From Pycnopodia helianthoides (Eukaryota; Echinodermata; Asteroidea; Forcipulatida; Asteriidae), in NCBI GenBank assembly GCA_032158295.1, contig CM063255.1, forward strand, positions 17,946,094-18,010,093: DNA of 64,000 bases. Reading direction: 5' to 3'. Under the pieces are notes generated by a model. The model was not told the origin of the DNA and ran no database searches. It was given only the letters and a program-made list of their open reading frames with translations. Position numbers and translations under genes: made by a program. Of this stretch, positions 37,824 through 51,100 are shown piece by piece; positions within the stretch are counted from its first letter, which is position 1; each line of letters opens with the position of its first letter.

Positions 37824-37914
37824 GCAGCACACGTCGGCTATGGAGTCAACAGTTAAGGGATAGGTTGTTCTTCCCTATCCCTTAATTGTTGACTCCGTAG
37901 CCGACGTGTGCTGC
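37824..37914 (+). other. 91-nt near-perfect hairpin
   Basis: Left arm GCAGCACACGTCGGCTATGG then AGTCAACAGTTAAGGGATAG; right arm is its complement ending ACGTGTGCTGC; loop about 8 nt (TTGTTCTT). The two imperfect pairs I see are G-U pairs in plus-strand RNA. Flanks lack terminal repeats. It could be a tiny MITE or an RNA hairpin. Confidence 0.7.
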
Positions 37915-37919
37915 ATAAA

Positions 37920-39507
37920 ATAAATTTGCGGCCTGGGGGACATAATGTCCAGGGACAGAATCTCCTGCCACACTGGTTTGGGGAAAAACACCTTTTTCGG
38001 GATGTTACTTTTTGGAGCAATTACTGAAAAATTCTAAACTGCTGACCTGCCAATTCGACTTAAAATCTTAATTACAGTATTAAACTAAGGTTAATGGTGC
38101 ACTCAAAAAAGAAAAGAATAAAACAAAAACGCATAAGGGTGCACTTTACTAAAATAGGCAAATATTAAACTTAAAAAAATAAAATAAATTGGGGTCTTGC
38201 AATTAATAGATTGGGTAATTATGACAAGTTATCACAACCAAGGAACTATGTGCTTCAACTTTTTAAAAGACTTGATAGATTTAGGCTTTACAGTTGGTTA
38301 TATTGGGCTTGGGAAGTGGAGGGATGCTTCATAAAAACGGGCAGCAGTTCGGTTTGGGGAAAAACACATGTTTAGGGGTGTACCTTACTTGGGATATTAG
38401 CAAACATTCAAAACGGCTGACCTGCACAAAATAGAAAAGAAATCTGATGTTCAGTTGTCCAAAAATGTGTTTAATTGGTTATCAAGAGGCTGAGAGACTT
38501 TAAAGTATGTTTTGAGTATTTTTGTGAATAATATAGCAACAGGCATTGGTTGGTATGAGAAGTTTATTAAACTCCACCAAGCGCCCTCAATGGCGATAGA
38601 ACAACCATAGTCAAGTGAGGGCGCGCTCTACCATAATTTCTCCAAAGCCCTAATATAAAGTAAAATTACACACGATATGTGAGCTACAAAATCCACAAGA
38701 ATTACTCTTTTGAGCTGTATTTATTCGCAGAAAGTAACATAAGGTAAGAGCTGTAATGGTGAACAATAAAAAATATATTTGTAAAACAGTATAAATATCG
38801 AAACAACTAATGCTTTACAAATGGCAATGTTGAGTGATTTGTGAACACCATAATGTACGTATCACTAGTATTAATTAGTGTACGTACAAACATTGTACGT
38901 GGTGTGGTGGTACGCACGTAGCCCTGAGCCGCCGTGTAGGACCATGGTATAGGACTTGGACGTCGGTGTCTGTTGCACTGCACTGACGTTCGTGTGTATA
39001 AAGCTTCTCTACAATGTGAACGAAGCTTCAGCTTCTTTATTCCATGAGGTATTATGAAAATATTTTGTTATAAAATTGTTCGCAATGGTAGAGTCCTGAC
39101 CTTTAAAAGGCTTTATTCCGTCCTTGGACTCCGTCGCATTTGTATGCATATTGGAGGAGTCCAGCCTGGGCTAGTGGTGGTGGTGGTGTACCATTAGTTG
39201 TTACTACTGAGTGTACTGTGTGATTGTGTTAGGCTAACGTTTGATTCTATGGGTACATGTAGCCCTGGCTTGGTAGGGCGCCAATCTCCATTGCACTGGC
39301 CACTGCACTTACGTCCACTGGGGTATAATTTATACATACATGTAGCTTCTTCACAATGTGAAACAAATTCCGACTATTAAATAATGTTTGTTTATATTTT
39401 TACCTGATTTAAAAAGCTGTTACTGTAGTGTACTGTTACAAATACTAGTACTTTATCGATAAGACAAGTTAATTTCCTGTAATTTTAAACTTCACAAGTT
39501 TGTAAAT
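37920..39507. other. No gene seen; 5' flank of RNGTT
   Basis: AT-rich DNA with a short (TGG)n at 39175-39189. CACTG and ACATGTAG motifs recur near 38960-39360 without clear repeat structure. Confidence 0.45.
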
Positions 39508-39673
39508 GGTCTATCGCAAATACCGTCTGGTAGGTTATGCACAAGTCAATGATCGAAGGGCACTGTGGTAAGGGAAAAGGTGCCAACAGTGTTCCCATTT
39601 TCTTCCCACAGTTGACAGATTGCCTTTTAACCATTGTGCATACAACCGGGCGGTAGCCTATTTGCGATAGACC
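39508..39673. mobile_element. 166-bp MITE, GGTCTATCGCAAATA ends
   Basis: Perfect 15-bp inverted ends GGTCTATCGCAAATA and TATTTGCGATAGACC, extended by imperfect inverted matches to TATGCACAA. The centre is inverted around AAAGGTGCCAACAGTGTTCC. No clear target duplication. Confidence 0.8.
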
Positions 39674-40438
39674 TTATTGATGGGTCCACTATTCTAACTG
39701 ACAAATAACAAATGGGTGACATTCAAGGAAAAAAAACCCCCAAAGATCCACTTTTCCCGATTGATGTGTGAGCTTTTGTGCGCATGCGCATTAATTTGTA
39801 AATAATCGCTACCAATGCACTAGTTAGTTCCTGAGCTTTGGATATGCATGAGTGAGCGTGACAATTTGCTATCAATATTGTGGGCGCGTGTGAGAACCAC
39901 TAGCTGATGACCTGATTATATTATAATTTACACAATGATCATGTGACAACGAAGGAATGATGTTATCAGACCACCGTAGGAGAATCCATGTTGTATTTTA
40001 TGGTGTGAACATTGAAAATTTGTGAAAAAAGGGAAACAAATTTTATCACATTTCCATGTGTTAACATGTTGACTGCCGCCCACGAGTATATTCTTAGTAA
40101 TGGGTTAGACGGATTCTGCCACTACGAGTATACTCGTAGAGAATGAAAGGGCTTTGTATTGTTATTTAAATACACTGGCATCACTGAGCATGCAACACAT
40201 ACGCTTCCTGGCAGTGGTAAGGACATCGACCTTAGAATGTGCATGTTAAATTTTTGTTGTATAGTACCTATTTGGTATGCGCGCATGCGCACCGCACTTA
40301 TGAGCACATGCGCACCGCACTTGGCAAATGGGAACGCCCTACGAATATAAAGACCAGCAGTGAGTGTGTTAACAGCTAGGCAACAATTAATCAAAGACTA
40401 AGTCTAACAATGGTGCAGTTTTCCTTTCTATTCAAAGT

Positions 40439-40508
40439 GAAGGGTAATCCCCCACATGTACCATTGATTGCACAGTGCAGTGTTGCAGTACATGGGGGAT
40501 TCCCCTTC
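40439..40508 (+). other. 70-nt stem-loop
   Basis: GAAGGGTAATCCCCCACATG with TAC pairs with GTACATGGGGGATTCCCCTT with C: 23 positions with one mismatch, loop of about 24 nt. No terminal repeats are visible around it. Confidence 0.6.
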
Positions 40509-40914
40509 TGAGAAATACACTCATCCCCAAATGTTATCCTCGAGTATCCTATAGGCCCCTGGCTTTTATCATGAATATTGGGAGCGAGGTTGGACAAGGT
40601 CCATTCATGCACAGCCTGATTGAAATTGGGGCTTTTCTACTGGAGGCATTATTACAGTAAATGCTGAAATTATGTCAGCTTGTTGAAGGGGCTGGTATTC
40701 AGAAACAGTTAATATGGTTAATGACATACGAACATGTGTAAACTGTACATTGTATCTCAATTGAAAATTAATGTTCTAAAAAAATACTGCCTTCATTATA
40801 TATTTTCAAGTTGTGGAACTTAGTCTTGATAAGTTTACGAACAATATTGGATTGGTGTGCTGTGCAATGATGTTCATTTGAAAAAGAATTCCCTTGTGGT
40901 TTATTAGTTGATAG

Positions 40915-41244
40915 TTAAAGGAACAATACAGAATTGGTAAGAAAAAAACTTGTAAAATAAAACTTACACGATCTAATGATGATGATAGTAGAAAACATCC
41001 CTTGAAATATTTCTGTCTGAAATGCCATTGATGAGAAATGAATAAACTATTATTCATTTGTTGAATCTATATGATTTCATGCAATTGTGTAATCGGAATT
41101 TCACTATTTTCTCGTGACCCAGATGGCCGATCGATCTCAAACTTCTACAGGTTTGTCAGTTTATGTATATGGATTACATAAAGTGCTTACACTGCCAGCA
41201 ACTGTTTTGTTAGCAAAAACCAATTCTGTAACTTGTTCCTTTAA
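40915..41244 (-). mobile_element. TTAA-flanked MITE, AAGGAACATTACAGAATTGG family, copy 4
   Basis: TTAAAGGAACAATACAGAAT on the left, CCAATTCTGTAACTTGTTCC with TTTAA on the right; body reversed relative to copy 1 and shortened by small deletions. About 0.8 kb upstream of the RNGTT start codon. Confidence 0.9.
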
Positions 41245-41679
41245 AAGAATTCCGATGACATTTTTGGTAAGTTTGTAGAATATGCCATCATGAAACCATG
41301 CTCAACTCAGTTACGGTTTGAAACAGCTGCGTCACCGCGGTTTGAACCGAACACTCAAGAACGCTTTTTTATAACCAGTAACCGAACCTCAAACATGTTT
41401 CTGACTTGGGTCGCCAAAATGTGCCCTTAGTTTACTGTGTGGCAAATTATGCTTTTCTCTGGTCTAGGCCCTGGCTTGCCTGGACCCTTTGGACACCTTG
41501 GTCCTTTTTTCTAGCGATGTAGCCCTGGGCAAGTTTTCCGGCAGTGCCCTTGGCCTCCGCAAGCATGTAGCAAATGTTCCGCACGGTGGGGTATAGTTGG
41601 GCAAGAAATACATGTAGCTGGTGCTGACCACTAGTCATGACAGTAGCACTGTAGTAGAGCAGGCATGGAACTACATGGA

Positions 41680-41770
41680 GGCCACAGAGGTTATGGCCTC
41701 TTTGCCCGTGGTCTTGGCTTGGCCTTGCTGTCCCTTCAAAAATTTTCCCTTAGACAGTAAAATTTTGTTG
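41680..41770 (+). repeat. GGCCTCTTTGCCCGTGGTCT dispersed repeat
   Basis: GCCTCT-TTGCC-GTGGTCTTGGCTT, TTCCCTTAGACAG recurs near 36075-36145 and in altered form at 54850-55070. Origin unknown. Confidence 0.5.
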
Positions 41771-42059
41771 CCCTCAATAAAATTCTAGGGTTAGATGTGG
41801 GAGGAAATCCCCAAATGGGTAAAAACCCATGCAATCAGATAGGGACTGAAAACTCAATCCACATGCAATTGCAAGGCTCCAGTCTGAGGGTGGGATTCGA
41901 ACTGTTGTCCACAGAGGTGCAAGGCAGAGAACGAAACCACCAAGCCTGGTGATGTCAATAAACATCTTCAAATGCACCCTTTGTATACATCTTAATGTTG
42001 AATGTTGATTTGATTATTTTGTCTGCAGTGATCAAGCATTGGATGAGGTAGTAACAGCC

Positions 42060-42114
42060 ATGGCGGTACCAGACAGGTGGTTGAATTGCCCTCGTAAAGG
42101 ACAACTTATTGCAG
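42060..42114 (+). CDS. RNGTT: RNGTT coding exon 1
   Basis: ATG at 42060 opens [18 protein letters not shown], which aligns with the conserved WLNCPR start of animal capping enzymes. The donor is GTACGG. The frame stays open upstream to a TGA near 42004 and a possible acceptor (TTTGTCTGCAG) ends at 42028, so either a 5' UTR exon precedes it or transcription starts close by. Confidence 0.93.
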
Positions 42115-45100
42115 GTACGGTGTACAACAATTTATAATCTTAAAGATGTACGGAGCTCTGGAAGTGCCATCCGACGTGTCAAGAATGTGAAAACTGGCAC
42201 TGCAAGAAAATGTTTTAACAGATTGATTTAGCCCTCCTACACAAAGTACTCTTTACATTTTCCAGTGAGTTGACTAACCCTTTAAACATGTTGAAACCAT
42301 TCAACTGCACGCCTTGCGGATCTGGTTTGTGGGGTCTGATTGTTGTTCTACTATTCCCTTTTCTAAAGAATTCCTCTGTCACAAAGAAAAACTTTGTGGG
42401 ATCCATTGTTCCAAGTTGTGTAAAAGATCCCTCAAGGGCCCGTCCATAAGCCCAGAACTATACATGTACATGTAATATGGATTGTGTAACATATTTAAAT
42501 GCATTCACCCCATGATGTCAGATTGCAGGCTGGCATACATGTAGTTTATCCTATAATTTAAAACCAAAGTTTACGATATTGAATAGTCAGACAGTAGCCC
42601 TTTTCACATGACAAAGGCAAACTAGGGTCCCTAATCTTGGGCCCCAGTTGTCTAAACCACGGACGTTGGTCAAGCTTGGACACGACCTTTCACACGGCGC
42701 AGAAGCCAACATCCCGTGTCACAGAACCTTCATCTTTTGGGGTGTCAAATGTCAACATTGTTTATTTTCCGTTTCACTGACCCGCACAGCTAGCATAACA
42801 TCAGCATTGGATGTGTTGGTCACCAATCTTTTTCAACGCTTTTGTGATGTAATAGCGCCCCAAGAACACAGATCACTGTCTCTCTCGCTGACATTAACAT
42901 GGCAAAAAAGGGATATAGAATCACCAATTTTGACAAACTTTTGAATACATTGCAGGGCTCGAATTAGGGGGAAAAATCCAAAAGACAACAGGACTTGTAT
43001 CTCAAAATGTTTACTGGACCAGAAATAATTTTACAAGACCAGTCATACTGAGAAAAGACTTCCACAGTTTAACTTGTATTTAATTGAACAAGCACTAAGA
43101 CATATAAAAGAAGATTTACCTCATTTGTCTTTAAGGGTATTAAGTATATTTCAAATCATTACTCAAAGTCAACATTTGAACATAATTTGTTGCTGTTCAA
43201 GATGTTATAAAGTGAGGTACATGTACATGTACATAAATTGTTTTAATTGAATTAAAACCACAAGACCGCCGGACTTGTCTGGTCATGAGTTTACTGGCCC
43301 AATGCTAAAATCACTGGCCTTGGGCCTGTGGTCCAGTGTCAAATTCGAGCCCTGCTTTGAGGAAAATGCAAAAACGGAGCACATTGAATGAAAGCATCAT
43401 TAACGTTAACCCTTCGATCGTCGCCATCTTGATTTACAGGCAACATGGTTCGTTTTATTCTTGCGCACACGCGTGGTAGCTCCAGCTAAACCATGGTCCT
43501 TGGTCTGTGCGTGCGGTGTTAATTCATACAGCATGTACAGATGATCATGGTGTATTTTCACAACTTTGTGTTTTTTTTGTCGCTGGTCTCGATCGTGGTC
43601 AGAAAAAGACTAGGGACCTGTGCTTGTGCAGAGCAGAGGTACATTTCAGTCACACGATGTGGACTTGACAACGTTGTGTTCTTAGGATCATGGACCCCCT
43701 GCTTATTCCCCTCGTGTGAAAAGGGCTTAAAACTAATAAGAGGGTTGACTGTGTACTGTGTCACAATAATATAACATATTGCATAATTTATCTTCGTAAG
43801 TACATTAGGCCTGTCATACAAAACCACAGTGTAGGATTTTGAATGGTCAAACAGTAAGAGGGTTAATGGCTCACTGGAAGAATGACAACTTTTCGAGATG
43901 CACATCATGTTATATTAGCTTGGTGCAACCAAAACTTATTGTGGATGACGATGTTATTGTCAGGTAGTTTGATGTCATAATGTTTCATGACTTAGCCCTA
44001 TGATGCATCAAATCAACAACTAAACCCTTAATGTTTCATTATACAATTGTTGCACGCTGTGACGGGGTCCATGGTGTTTTGTACACCCGAGGGGGAAAAT
44101 GGCACCCGAGGCGAAGCCGAGGGTGCCATTTTCCCCCGAGGTTGTACAAACCCATGGACCCCCGTCACAGCATGCAACAATCGTTTTGTTATACCTTGGT
44201 AACACTATTATTCCTCTTCTCGAAGTTCTGTTGTCATCTTCAAACATTATTACGACGTATAAACCACTAGTTTAATAAGCAGATGAACAGTTGAAACAAT
44301 TCTTCACTGTTCCCTCGAACCCGCAGTTATTTTGTACAAAGCGCTGGAAATTTACAAACGGTACGATTAAGGTAATGTACACCGGTAAACAAAACTCATG
44401 TTACCCTCTGGCGCTCTGTGCGTCATGCGTTGTGTGCATCCTTAGCCACGGTACATGGATATTTGTTGCCTGCCCATGTGATCGTTCTGCGCCAATGAAA
44501 ACACAGCATTCAAGACAGAGGTATAACAAGACAAACTGGTGGTGTTGGACTCAAGTTCTGATGGCTGAATCATCGGGGTGTGGGTTTGTTTCCTGGTCAT
44601 GACACTTGTGTCCTTGAGCAAGGCACCTGACCATAATTACTTCTCTTAACCCAGGTAAACAGTGTTATGTTGGATTAAACTCATAGTGCTAATTTAAGCA
44701 GCTTGGGTTGCACATGTACCGGTATGCTCCCCAGGGTGTTAATAATTGGTTCTACATATCCTAATAGCTAATGTAGATCAAGGCACTTTACAACATTATT
44801 ATCCCTGTTCATTGGGCATACTTTTAGACCATTCCTCTTACTTTCTCAACTCCCTGAGGAGCATACAACCCCAAGCTGCTTAAATTAGCGCTAAGGGGTT
44901 AATCCAACTGATACTGTCCTCTCAGGTTCTCATTTATACAGCTGGGTTAAGAGAAGCAAATTTACGGTTAAGTGCCTTGCTCAAGGACACAAGTGTCATG
45001 ACCGGGAATCGAACCCACACTCCGATGATTCAACCAGTAGAACTTGCGTCTGATGCAGGAGACTGCTCGGCCACGGCACACCACCATTTGAGAAAATTTT

Positions 45101-48100
45101 TGGAATGGTCTAAGCTTCTAGGACATTTTATGTACATTATTTAAGAACCAAGTATTCTTAGTTATTTTGATGGCAGATTATTATTAATTTGACGATAACT
45201 TGATCTTTTTCAGGGAAGTTTTTACCCTTTAAGACGCCTCTTGGTCCAAACTACAATCGTCAAATTCCTGAGGAGAATCGTTTTGATCTTCTGATGTTAT
45301 TTTCTTATCTTGATGGGCACAAGGCCAAGATGGGGCTGATGGTGGACCTCACTAACACACACCGCTTTTATGACAAGCAGATTGTGGTGGCAAAAGGAGC
45401 AAAACATTTTAAACTACATTGTCGAGGGTAGGTAGAATCAAAATAATGCAGTCTTATAAAGCACATGTATACACCATTTAAGGTGCTCAAGGCTAAAGCC
45501 GCCCTGGCATTGGACTTAACTGAGACCATTAGGTAACATTCCAATGGGTAAATGTAACTGGTGCCCGCACTTGGGTTATTTGATGTAGGTAAACTAACCC
45601 AGACGACCAGTGAAACAACCGACTTGCTAATTATAAACACATGAGGGCACTACACCAGTGACCTTTAACCGGATGTGACAAAATACACAACTTACACATG
45701 TAGCTTGTAAACAATGGTTGAAGAGAAGCACAGCCAGTAAAAGTAAGGGAAAAACTGCAAGCAAAGGGACGCAATTTCTGAGTTCTGCATCCGCCGTGAC
45801 AACAACACGAGTGTGAACATCACCAGTACATTCATGTTGTAGTTCAATTCCGTGTGTCATATGATCATGGCTGTGCAGCGAACTTGACCTGGAAATTTAA
45901 TGGCTGGTTTACCGGGACGATGCGTCCACACTGGACTTTTTGGCTTGGCTTGTTTCACCAGGTTAGTTTACCCCGGGCAGAAGGTGGCCAGTTAAACTAC
46001 CCATTGCACTTGGTTAAGTTGCCTGGGTGAAATTTTCCTTGGCTGTTCGCACTGGACTTACAATGGTCAAGTTACCCATTCGCTCAGGTAGTTTACTTCC
46101 AAAAAGTCCAATGCGAACAAGGCTTGAGCCTGTGCATTCGCGACTGTTTTTAAAAACATGAAATCATGTCTAAAACGATCGGTTATACGTGTAACTGTTC
46201 GTTTCAGAAACAAAATTTGAGGTTATTTAAAAACAGTTGTTTACCTGAGACTGTTCATTTCTGCGCATTATATGTACTTAGGAAAAACATTTTTTACATT
46301 TAATTGTAACAAACTTCATAGCTGGTACGCCTGCTAAGTGTTGAGTGCGCATGTGTTCAAAACATTGTTTCTTCATCGGCAGCATTTTGACTTCAAGCAA
46401 TCGCCTCGCAAGAAAAAAACCGCAACAACAACAAACAAGCAAACAAGACAGAAAAACAAGAAGGAACAAATCTTACATTATATACTGTAAAATTTTCTTT
46501 TTGTTTATCCACTTTGTGTAGTTTTCCATGAACAAGCTAAAAATTGTTGAGGAACTCTCCGCCGATCATGCTGTGGACTGTTTTTGTGTGCACACCAGCC
46601 ATGTAAATGTTGTACAGTATACAGCATAGCAGGCACACCAGCATGACCAGCAGTGATGCTCATTACAATTTTGTGTAAAAATTGTTTTCTTGAGCAAGCG
46701 CAGACAAGTGCAGTCTTAGGTCAAGGTGTTTTTGTATGCTATCTTGTGATGTACTGGTATATTCAACAGAGGGAATATTGCTCTCATTGTATCACGTACT
46801 GAAAGTGCTGTGATGTTTAATGTTTCTTGCCTTTAATGTAGCATGCATTGTAGTGAGATTACGAAGACTACAAGCCTGTAAATTATTGGAAACGATGTGA
46901 TGCACGGTTGTGTATATTGTACCTTGTGTGCATCATGATCGCAATGTGGTCAATGTGTAAAGTTTTTGGCCGTTATCTAGACGCTCAGTCCGTTAACCGT
47001 GTACCAGGCACAGGCTTACTCATGGGGCTAGAAAACAATCATCCCTGGTTGTCTGACATACTTTTAATCAGTCCAGGGCCTTTTCCTAAACCACAGCTTG
47101 GGCTCCGGCTCCAGCTTGGGCTCCGTAATCAATTTACGAGCAGTGTACAAACGAAACTCAGAACCGGAAATGGAGCCTAAGCCAGAGTTTTGAAAAATTG
47201 CCCCTGGACTGTTCTCAATTCCCTCTGGAGTATACAAACTCGGCTGCCTGGTAGGCACTTAGGGGTTGATCAAATATAATGCCACCTCAGCCCTTGCTTG
47301 TCCCCCATCTATACTCCTAGGTGAAGAGAAGCAAACAAGTGCCATGTTTGGATTCATTCAATCTGAATGCTCATGGTGCATGAACATTATTACCCCTGGT
47401 CACTTGGCCAAATTTCATTCCTTAAACCATTGTAAACCATCTCAGCTCCCTGGGGAGTATGCAGCCTGTGCTGCCAAGTATGTAGCGCACCAAGCTAAAT
47501 TAATCACAAGAACCATCACTGCCCTCACAGGTACCCATTTACCCCAGGGTGATGAGAAGCAATTAGTGTCCTGATCAAGGACACACGTGGCGTGTTCTGG
47601 CCGAGTGGTCTAGTTCACCGGACCCAAGCTCTGGTGTTGTCAGCAGCACAGTGTGGGTTCGAATCCCAGTCATGACACTTGTGCCCTTGAGCAAGGCACT
47701 TAACCATAATTGCTTCGTAAAAAGTTGGGAAGGTAGTGCATTCTGCTCTACCAGCCAGGCTCCCAGTGGATGATACCCATGCCTACATCCTTACGGACTG
47801 TGAAGGGGGTAACCCTGTTTCAGCCCCAGGAGTAGGTGGCAACATGCCTCTGGTGTCAGTTGATTTGGGTCAACAGCCCAAATCAGTTAAGTGTAGCCCT
47901 CACCTTGAGTGGCTGTTCAGCCTTGTGAGTTAGGCGATATCTCATTAAAAAAAATAATAATAAAAAAATCATGACCGGGATTCGAACCCACACCCTGATG
48001 ACTAATAAGCCACCTGAACTTACATGTAGGTCCAGTGCACTCGGCCATGACAGGGCAAATACATGTAAATGCTGTCATTTGTTCATATTTTTTCCGATCA

Positions 48101-51100
48101 ACTTCTCAAGCATTGGTGATACAGTTCCCAGAAGCTCCTTAAAATCTATAACTCCAGGGGTTTGTAAAAGGTGGAAATGCCTTAATTTCAACATGAGTTT
48201 TAGATCTTAGTTTCAGACCTTTTTGTCAGCAATATAATGACACTCTATCATCCCTGAGTCATGCATTGTATTTTTGTTTGTATTTACAGACACGGAGAGT
48301 GTCCATCCCTGGATCAAACCAAGGCCTTCATTCAGGTGTGTTCAAACTTCATCGATAAGAATCCACTGGATGTTATTGGTGTCCACTGCACACACGGCTT
48401 CAATAGAACCGGATTCTTAATCTGTGCATTCCTGGTAGAGCAGATGGACTGGAGGTAAGTCTAACTAGGTTTGAACGTCTGTAGAAATGTAGTATCGCAA
48501 AAACCTCACGGTTGCCCAATGAGAATGTCTGCATTGCAGGCTCCACCTAACTCTTACCGTTGTCTTTATTGAACATCATAAATAATCATTTCAATAGATG
48601 TTAAAGGAACATTACATAATTGGTAAGAAAAAAACTTGTAAAATATACTTTTTGATCACAGATTTACATAAAACTTACACGGTCTAATGATGATGATAGT
48701 AGAAAACATCCCTTGAAATATTTCTGTCTGAAATGCCATATTTGATGAGAAATGAATAAACTAATTTTCCGATTGGAGTTTATCGCTCAGTGAGCGTTTT
48801 ATTCATTTGTTGAATCTATATGATTTCATGCAAATGTGTAATCGGTTTTTCACTATTTTCTCGTGACCCAGATGGCCGATCAATCTCAAACTTCTACAGA
48901 ATTGTCAGTTTATGTATATGGTGGATTACATAAAGTGCTTACACTGCCAGCAACTGTTTTGTTAGCAAAAACCAATTCTGTAATGTTCCTTTAAATTTGC
49001 ACCAGGGATAAAGAATAATCTTTGGTTTTACCCTTTCACCGATGTGTGTAAAGCACTGTATACTCAGTACTTCCCCGAGTTCTGTTGAAAAAAATCCACA
49101 GGCATATAACTCGGATGGGATTCGAGCCCATGACCTTTGCCAATCGTTCTAGAGCAGATGTCTCACCAACAAGACCACCAAGATTGCCCAGTAGCTACAG
49201 GCAGTTCAAATAAAAGTAAATCAATCAACATTTTGAGATGTGTTTTTTTTCTTCCTCTGATACAAAATTTGCAACCAAGGATTGATTGCAGTAAAGATGT
49301 CAGTTGAATTTGGGTCAATAGGAACTAACCTCTATCACCCAGGGGGAGGACAAAAATTAACAACATTTAAAAAAAAATACACAAAAACGTTGTATTGTGG
49401 TGAGACATCTGCTCTAGAATGGCAAAGGTCATGGGTTCAAATCCCACCCGAGTAATATGCCTACAGGTGGATTTCTTTTTTCACAGAACTCTGGGAAGTT
49501 CCGAGTATACAGTGCTCTACACACTTCGGGTAAAATCAAGTACATGACACAATACAGTACAAATATTCATGTTCTACAAAAAAATGCTTTTGAGGGAGGC
49601 ATGCACTTAGAAAGTCCTGTACCTGTATATGTACTGTACATTGTTCGACTTGAAGCATGGAGCTACAGTAATTTGCACCTGTTAAAAGGATGACATTCAA
49701 GCGATGCTCTTTTACCCACTTAAATCTATTCAGGTGTGCTGAATTGCGCATGCAGTGCAGGTACATGTAATGTGGTTGTACATGTACTGTACTCGCTGCA
49801 CTGTAGGCACACAGTTCTCCAATGCACTAAAAACAAGCCCTATGCCAATGCACCCCGATGAGCGCTCTGTGGTTTGCCTGGCTGATTAATCATAGTATTT
49901 TTTTGTGTCGCATGTTTGCACATACTATGGGAATGGGTGAACACTCAGACAATGTTTAAACAGTTGACCGGTTAAACAGTTCAACAGTTAACCAGTTAGA
50001 TGTCCCAAAACTAGAAGAAAATATGAGTTCTTGACTCCATGTATGGAAATGTTTGATTTGTTACAGTATCGATGCTGCAGTAACAGTGTTTTCTAAGAGT
50101 AGACCTCCAGGGATATACAAAGGTCTCTATATCGATGAGCTGTACAAGAGGTATGGGGATGTTGATGATACACCTATTGCACCGGAACAACCTGACTGGT
50201 GCTCAGGTAAGGACTAAACATTCTTTACCACTTTGGGTTGGTGTTCTGAAAAATCGTCCGTGCCCACCTGCGCTAATATTTGTGGGATTTTTTGGGAGTT
50301 CTAATCGTTTTCCTTATGAAATATCCTTGCCACAATGAAACGCTGACTTGACGAAGGAAAGACAAAGGCTCTCATAGTAACATGAACATGTAGCGACAGG
50401 ATCGCGGTGTGTCGTGGCCGAGCGGTCTAGTTCACCGGACCCAAGCTTTGGTGTTGTCAGGAGCAGAGTGTGGGTTCGAATCCCGGTCATGACACTGGTG
50501 TCCTCGAGCAAGGCACTTAACCATAATTCCTTCGTAAAAAGTTGGGAAGGTACAATGTAGTGCATTCTGCTCTACCAGCCAGGTTCCTAGAGGATGCTAC
50601 CCATGCCTACAGTGTTTGTGCATCCTTACAGACTGTGAAGGAGGTATAACCCTGTTTCAGCCCCAGGAGTAGGTGGCAACGTGCCCTTGGTGTCTGTTGA
50701 TTTGGGTAAACAGCCCAAATCAGTTAAGTGTAGCCCTCACCTTGAAGTAGCCGAGTGGCCTTGTAAGTTAGGTGATATCTCATAAAAACTGTTTTTAAAG
50801 GATTTGATATTGTCATTAAGCCCGTCCAGAAAAATTTGGTAGATATACACTTCGGGACATGAAGTTGTTAAAGAAGAAGTGGACTTGTAATCTTTAACAA
50901 GACACTTGACATTAACACCTCATTCCACCAGAATGTGTTTTCAAAAGTTGGGAACATTTTCAATGTCACAAGAAGCTGAGGCAAAGTAACCCAAAGGGTT
51001 GTGGTGGAGGGTGAGACACCAACATAGGGCAAGCATCTGTATGTGAACCCAGAGGTTGTAGGTTCAAATCCCGTTGTAGCCAGTTGGTCTTTGTTCACTC

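Larger units (their letters stand above)
42115..45213 (+). other. RNGTT: RNGTT intron 1
   Basis: 3.1 kb, holding the hAT-like MITE at 42953, the foldback at 44046, and SINE pieces at 44560-45090. No extra exon seen. Confidence 0.75.
45428..48289 (+). other. RNGTT: RNGTT intron 2
   Basis: 2.9 kb. Contains an imperfect foldback at about 45920-46120 (CACTGGACTTTTTGG against CCAAAAAGTCCAATGCGAAC), inverted CAGGGCCTTTTCCTAAACC and GGGGCAATTTTTC blocks at 47075-47215, and SINE DNA at 47585-48055. Confidence 0.7.
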
